A DNA stretch of 64,000 bases from Euptelea pleiosperma (lineage: Eukaryota; Streptophyta; Magnoliopsida; Ranunculales; Eupteleaceae): positions 16,233,464-16,297,463 of the forward strand of contig CM068548.1 of assembly GCA_035048495.1 (NCBI GenBank), given 5' to 3'. This document shows positions 62,702-64,000 of the stretch, in pieces (position 1 is the stretch's first letter; each line of letters begins with the position of its first letter). The notes beneath the pieces were generated by a model. The model was not told the origin of the DNA. It was given only the letters and a program-made list of their open reading frames with translations, and made no database searches. The translations under genes and the position numbers were made by a program.

Positions 62702-64000
62702 TTTTTTTTTTTTTTATAATTGTGTGTATATTATAGAGAGGGGAAGCCCCAAGAATGTACAAAAGCCAAGATCTAGCTCTTAACACAGAGTAGGATCCTT
62801 AATCAACTCAAACCAACGAAAAACAAAGGACTCAAACTAACAACCCCGAAAAAGAGGGGAGCACGAGGACCATACATAGAGGAATGACTTCACATCTAAA
62901 ATCACCTCCTCCAAGCCTTTTTCCTTATCTTCAAAAATCCTGTAGTTCCTCTCCTTCCAAATGGCCCAAATAATCGCAAAAGACAGGTACCTCCAAAGCA
63001 GCCGCCTTCTACTTGACGTCGAATCTTCCGCACACCCTTGGAAGAGGCCACACACGTGTTGTGGAACAACAAAGGGATCTCAAACAAAGCGAAAAACGTG
63101 TTCCAAACTGTATAGGAGAATATTTAGTGTAAAAGAACATGATCCACCAATTCCCCCTCGGATTTGCACAAAGCACATTGATTAGGGATCATCATACCCC
63201 TGCTAATGAAATGATCCACAGTCAAAATCTTGTTGTGGTAAGCCGTCCACGCAAAGAACTTCACCTTGGAGGGAATCGGATGCCCCCATACTATAGGAGC
63301 TGGAAAGTTCTCCGTGCCTCTATGTTCACAGTTGAGATAAAAGGAATAGACAGAGAATTTACCGCTGGGGTCCCATCTCCATGTTCTCTCATCGGGCTCC
63401 TCTCCTAAGCAAGGATTGACTCCCACCATATTCAGGAGTAAAGCTAGATCTTCCACTTCCCAGTCGTTCAGGTTTCTTCTAAAACCAAATTTCCACGAGC
63501 AATCCCCTCCTCCCCCAACTGTGCAATCCCTAATGACCGCTCCTTGGCAATCAGAAATAGAGTTTAAGACTTTAAGTCTGGAAAATCTTCTCTCAGCGAC
63601 GACTCCCCACACCACTTATCTTCCCAAAATCTAACTTTGTCCCCTTTCACCACCTTGATCTTGATACCCTTCTCGAACTTTTCTCTAGATCCAGTAATCC
63701 CTTTCCACATGCTGATTCCATGAGGTGATTGAATGGGCTGGCAATCCCACCAGCCCATACTTACTCCCAACCACCCTTCTCCACAAACTCTCCTCCTCCT
63801 CCCCAAATCTCTACAACCATTTACCGAGTAACGCCATGTTCATATCTCTGAAATGACGAAATCCGAGACCCCCTTCCTTTTTTGGCGAACAGATCCTTCC
63901 CCAATCCAACAAGTGGAACTTGTGGCTACCTCCCTTTCCGGACCACAAAAAATCCCTCATCGTCTTCTCCAGACTGAGAGCCACAGAGACTGGAATCATG
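62702..64000 (-). pseudogene. LINE retrotransposon, C-terminal part, continues past the window edge
   Basis: The minus strand carries ordered pieces of a plant LINE polyprotein: [11 protein letters not shown]...[15 protein letters not shown] (63811-63999), a TAG at 63808-63810, then shifted frames including KVRFWEDKWCG (63564-63806). The zinc-binding domain PSKVKFFAWTAYH...CALCKSEGELVDHVLLH follows (63124-63615), then IIWAIWKERNYRIFEDK (62837-63087). A plus-strand T-run at 62702-62715 is its poly(A) tail. Several frameshifts and stops show it is dead. Its 5' part lies beyond 64000. Confidence 0.85.

Overview
This is a 64 kb piece of a flowering-plant nuclear genome. The genes have many introns, with GT-AG boundaries apart from one GC donor. 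The plant-specific families (phytoene desaturase, Pol V largest subunit, X8-domain glucanase, P3A proton pump) and the many LINE, Copia, TRIM and MITE fragments point the same way. Nothing in the sequence fixes the species. The intergenic DNA is AT-rich and full of small fold-back transposons.

Layout from left to right: (1) 1788-7915 (+), an oil-body-type class 3 lipase (OBL1-like, 517 aa, 5 exons). (2) 9417-22578 (-), a complete P3A plasma-membrane-type H+-ATPase of the AHA10/PH5 type (950 aa, 21 exons), tail to tail with the lipase. (3) 27571-29991 (-), a GPI-anchored GH17 beta-1,3-glucanase with an X8 domain (489 aa, 2 exons). (4) 35467-48847 (+), phytoene desaturase PDS (581 aa, 14 coding exons plus a non-coding leader exon). 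(5) 52033-60962 (-), the 3' part of NRPE1, the largest subunit of RNA polymerase V: end of the polymerase core, WG/GW platform, DeCL domain and stop. Its upstream exons must lie beyond base 64000. I joined the exons by hand; every junction keeps frame and every total length fits its family.

The genes share no evident pathway: storage-lipid mobilisation, proton pumping, callose turnover, carotenoid synthesis and RNA-directed DNA methylation. They are independently transcribed neighbours. PDS and NRPE1 converge, GH17 and PDS diverge, and the proton pump and GH17 lie in tandem.

The space between and inside genes is mostly transposon debris. There are five fold-back elements of one hAT-like family (termini close to CAAGGTTTAAA, 8-bp target duplications), each built from a different iterated short word. 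There are two independent insertions of a 0.4-kb hAT-like MITE in one lipase intron, TRIM elements with three or four LTRs and several primer-binding sites, a Tourist-type MITE nested in a hAT-like element, and LINE, RTE and Copia fragments in introns. No CRISPR array, operon or prokaryotic defence system is present, and I did not find an undescribed gene system. The best candidates for new observations are the hAT-like word-repeat family, the multi-LTR TRIM arrays, the duplicated exon fragment and GC donor of the proton pump, the in-frame stop-free first coding intron and abutting uORF of PDS, and the duplication around the last NRPE1 exon.
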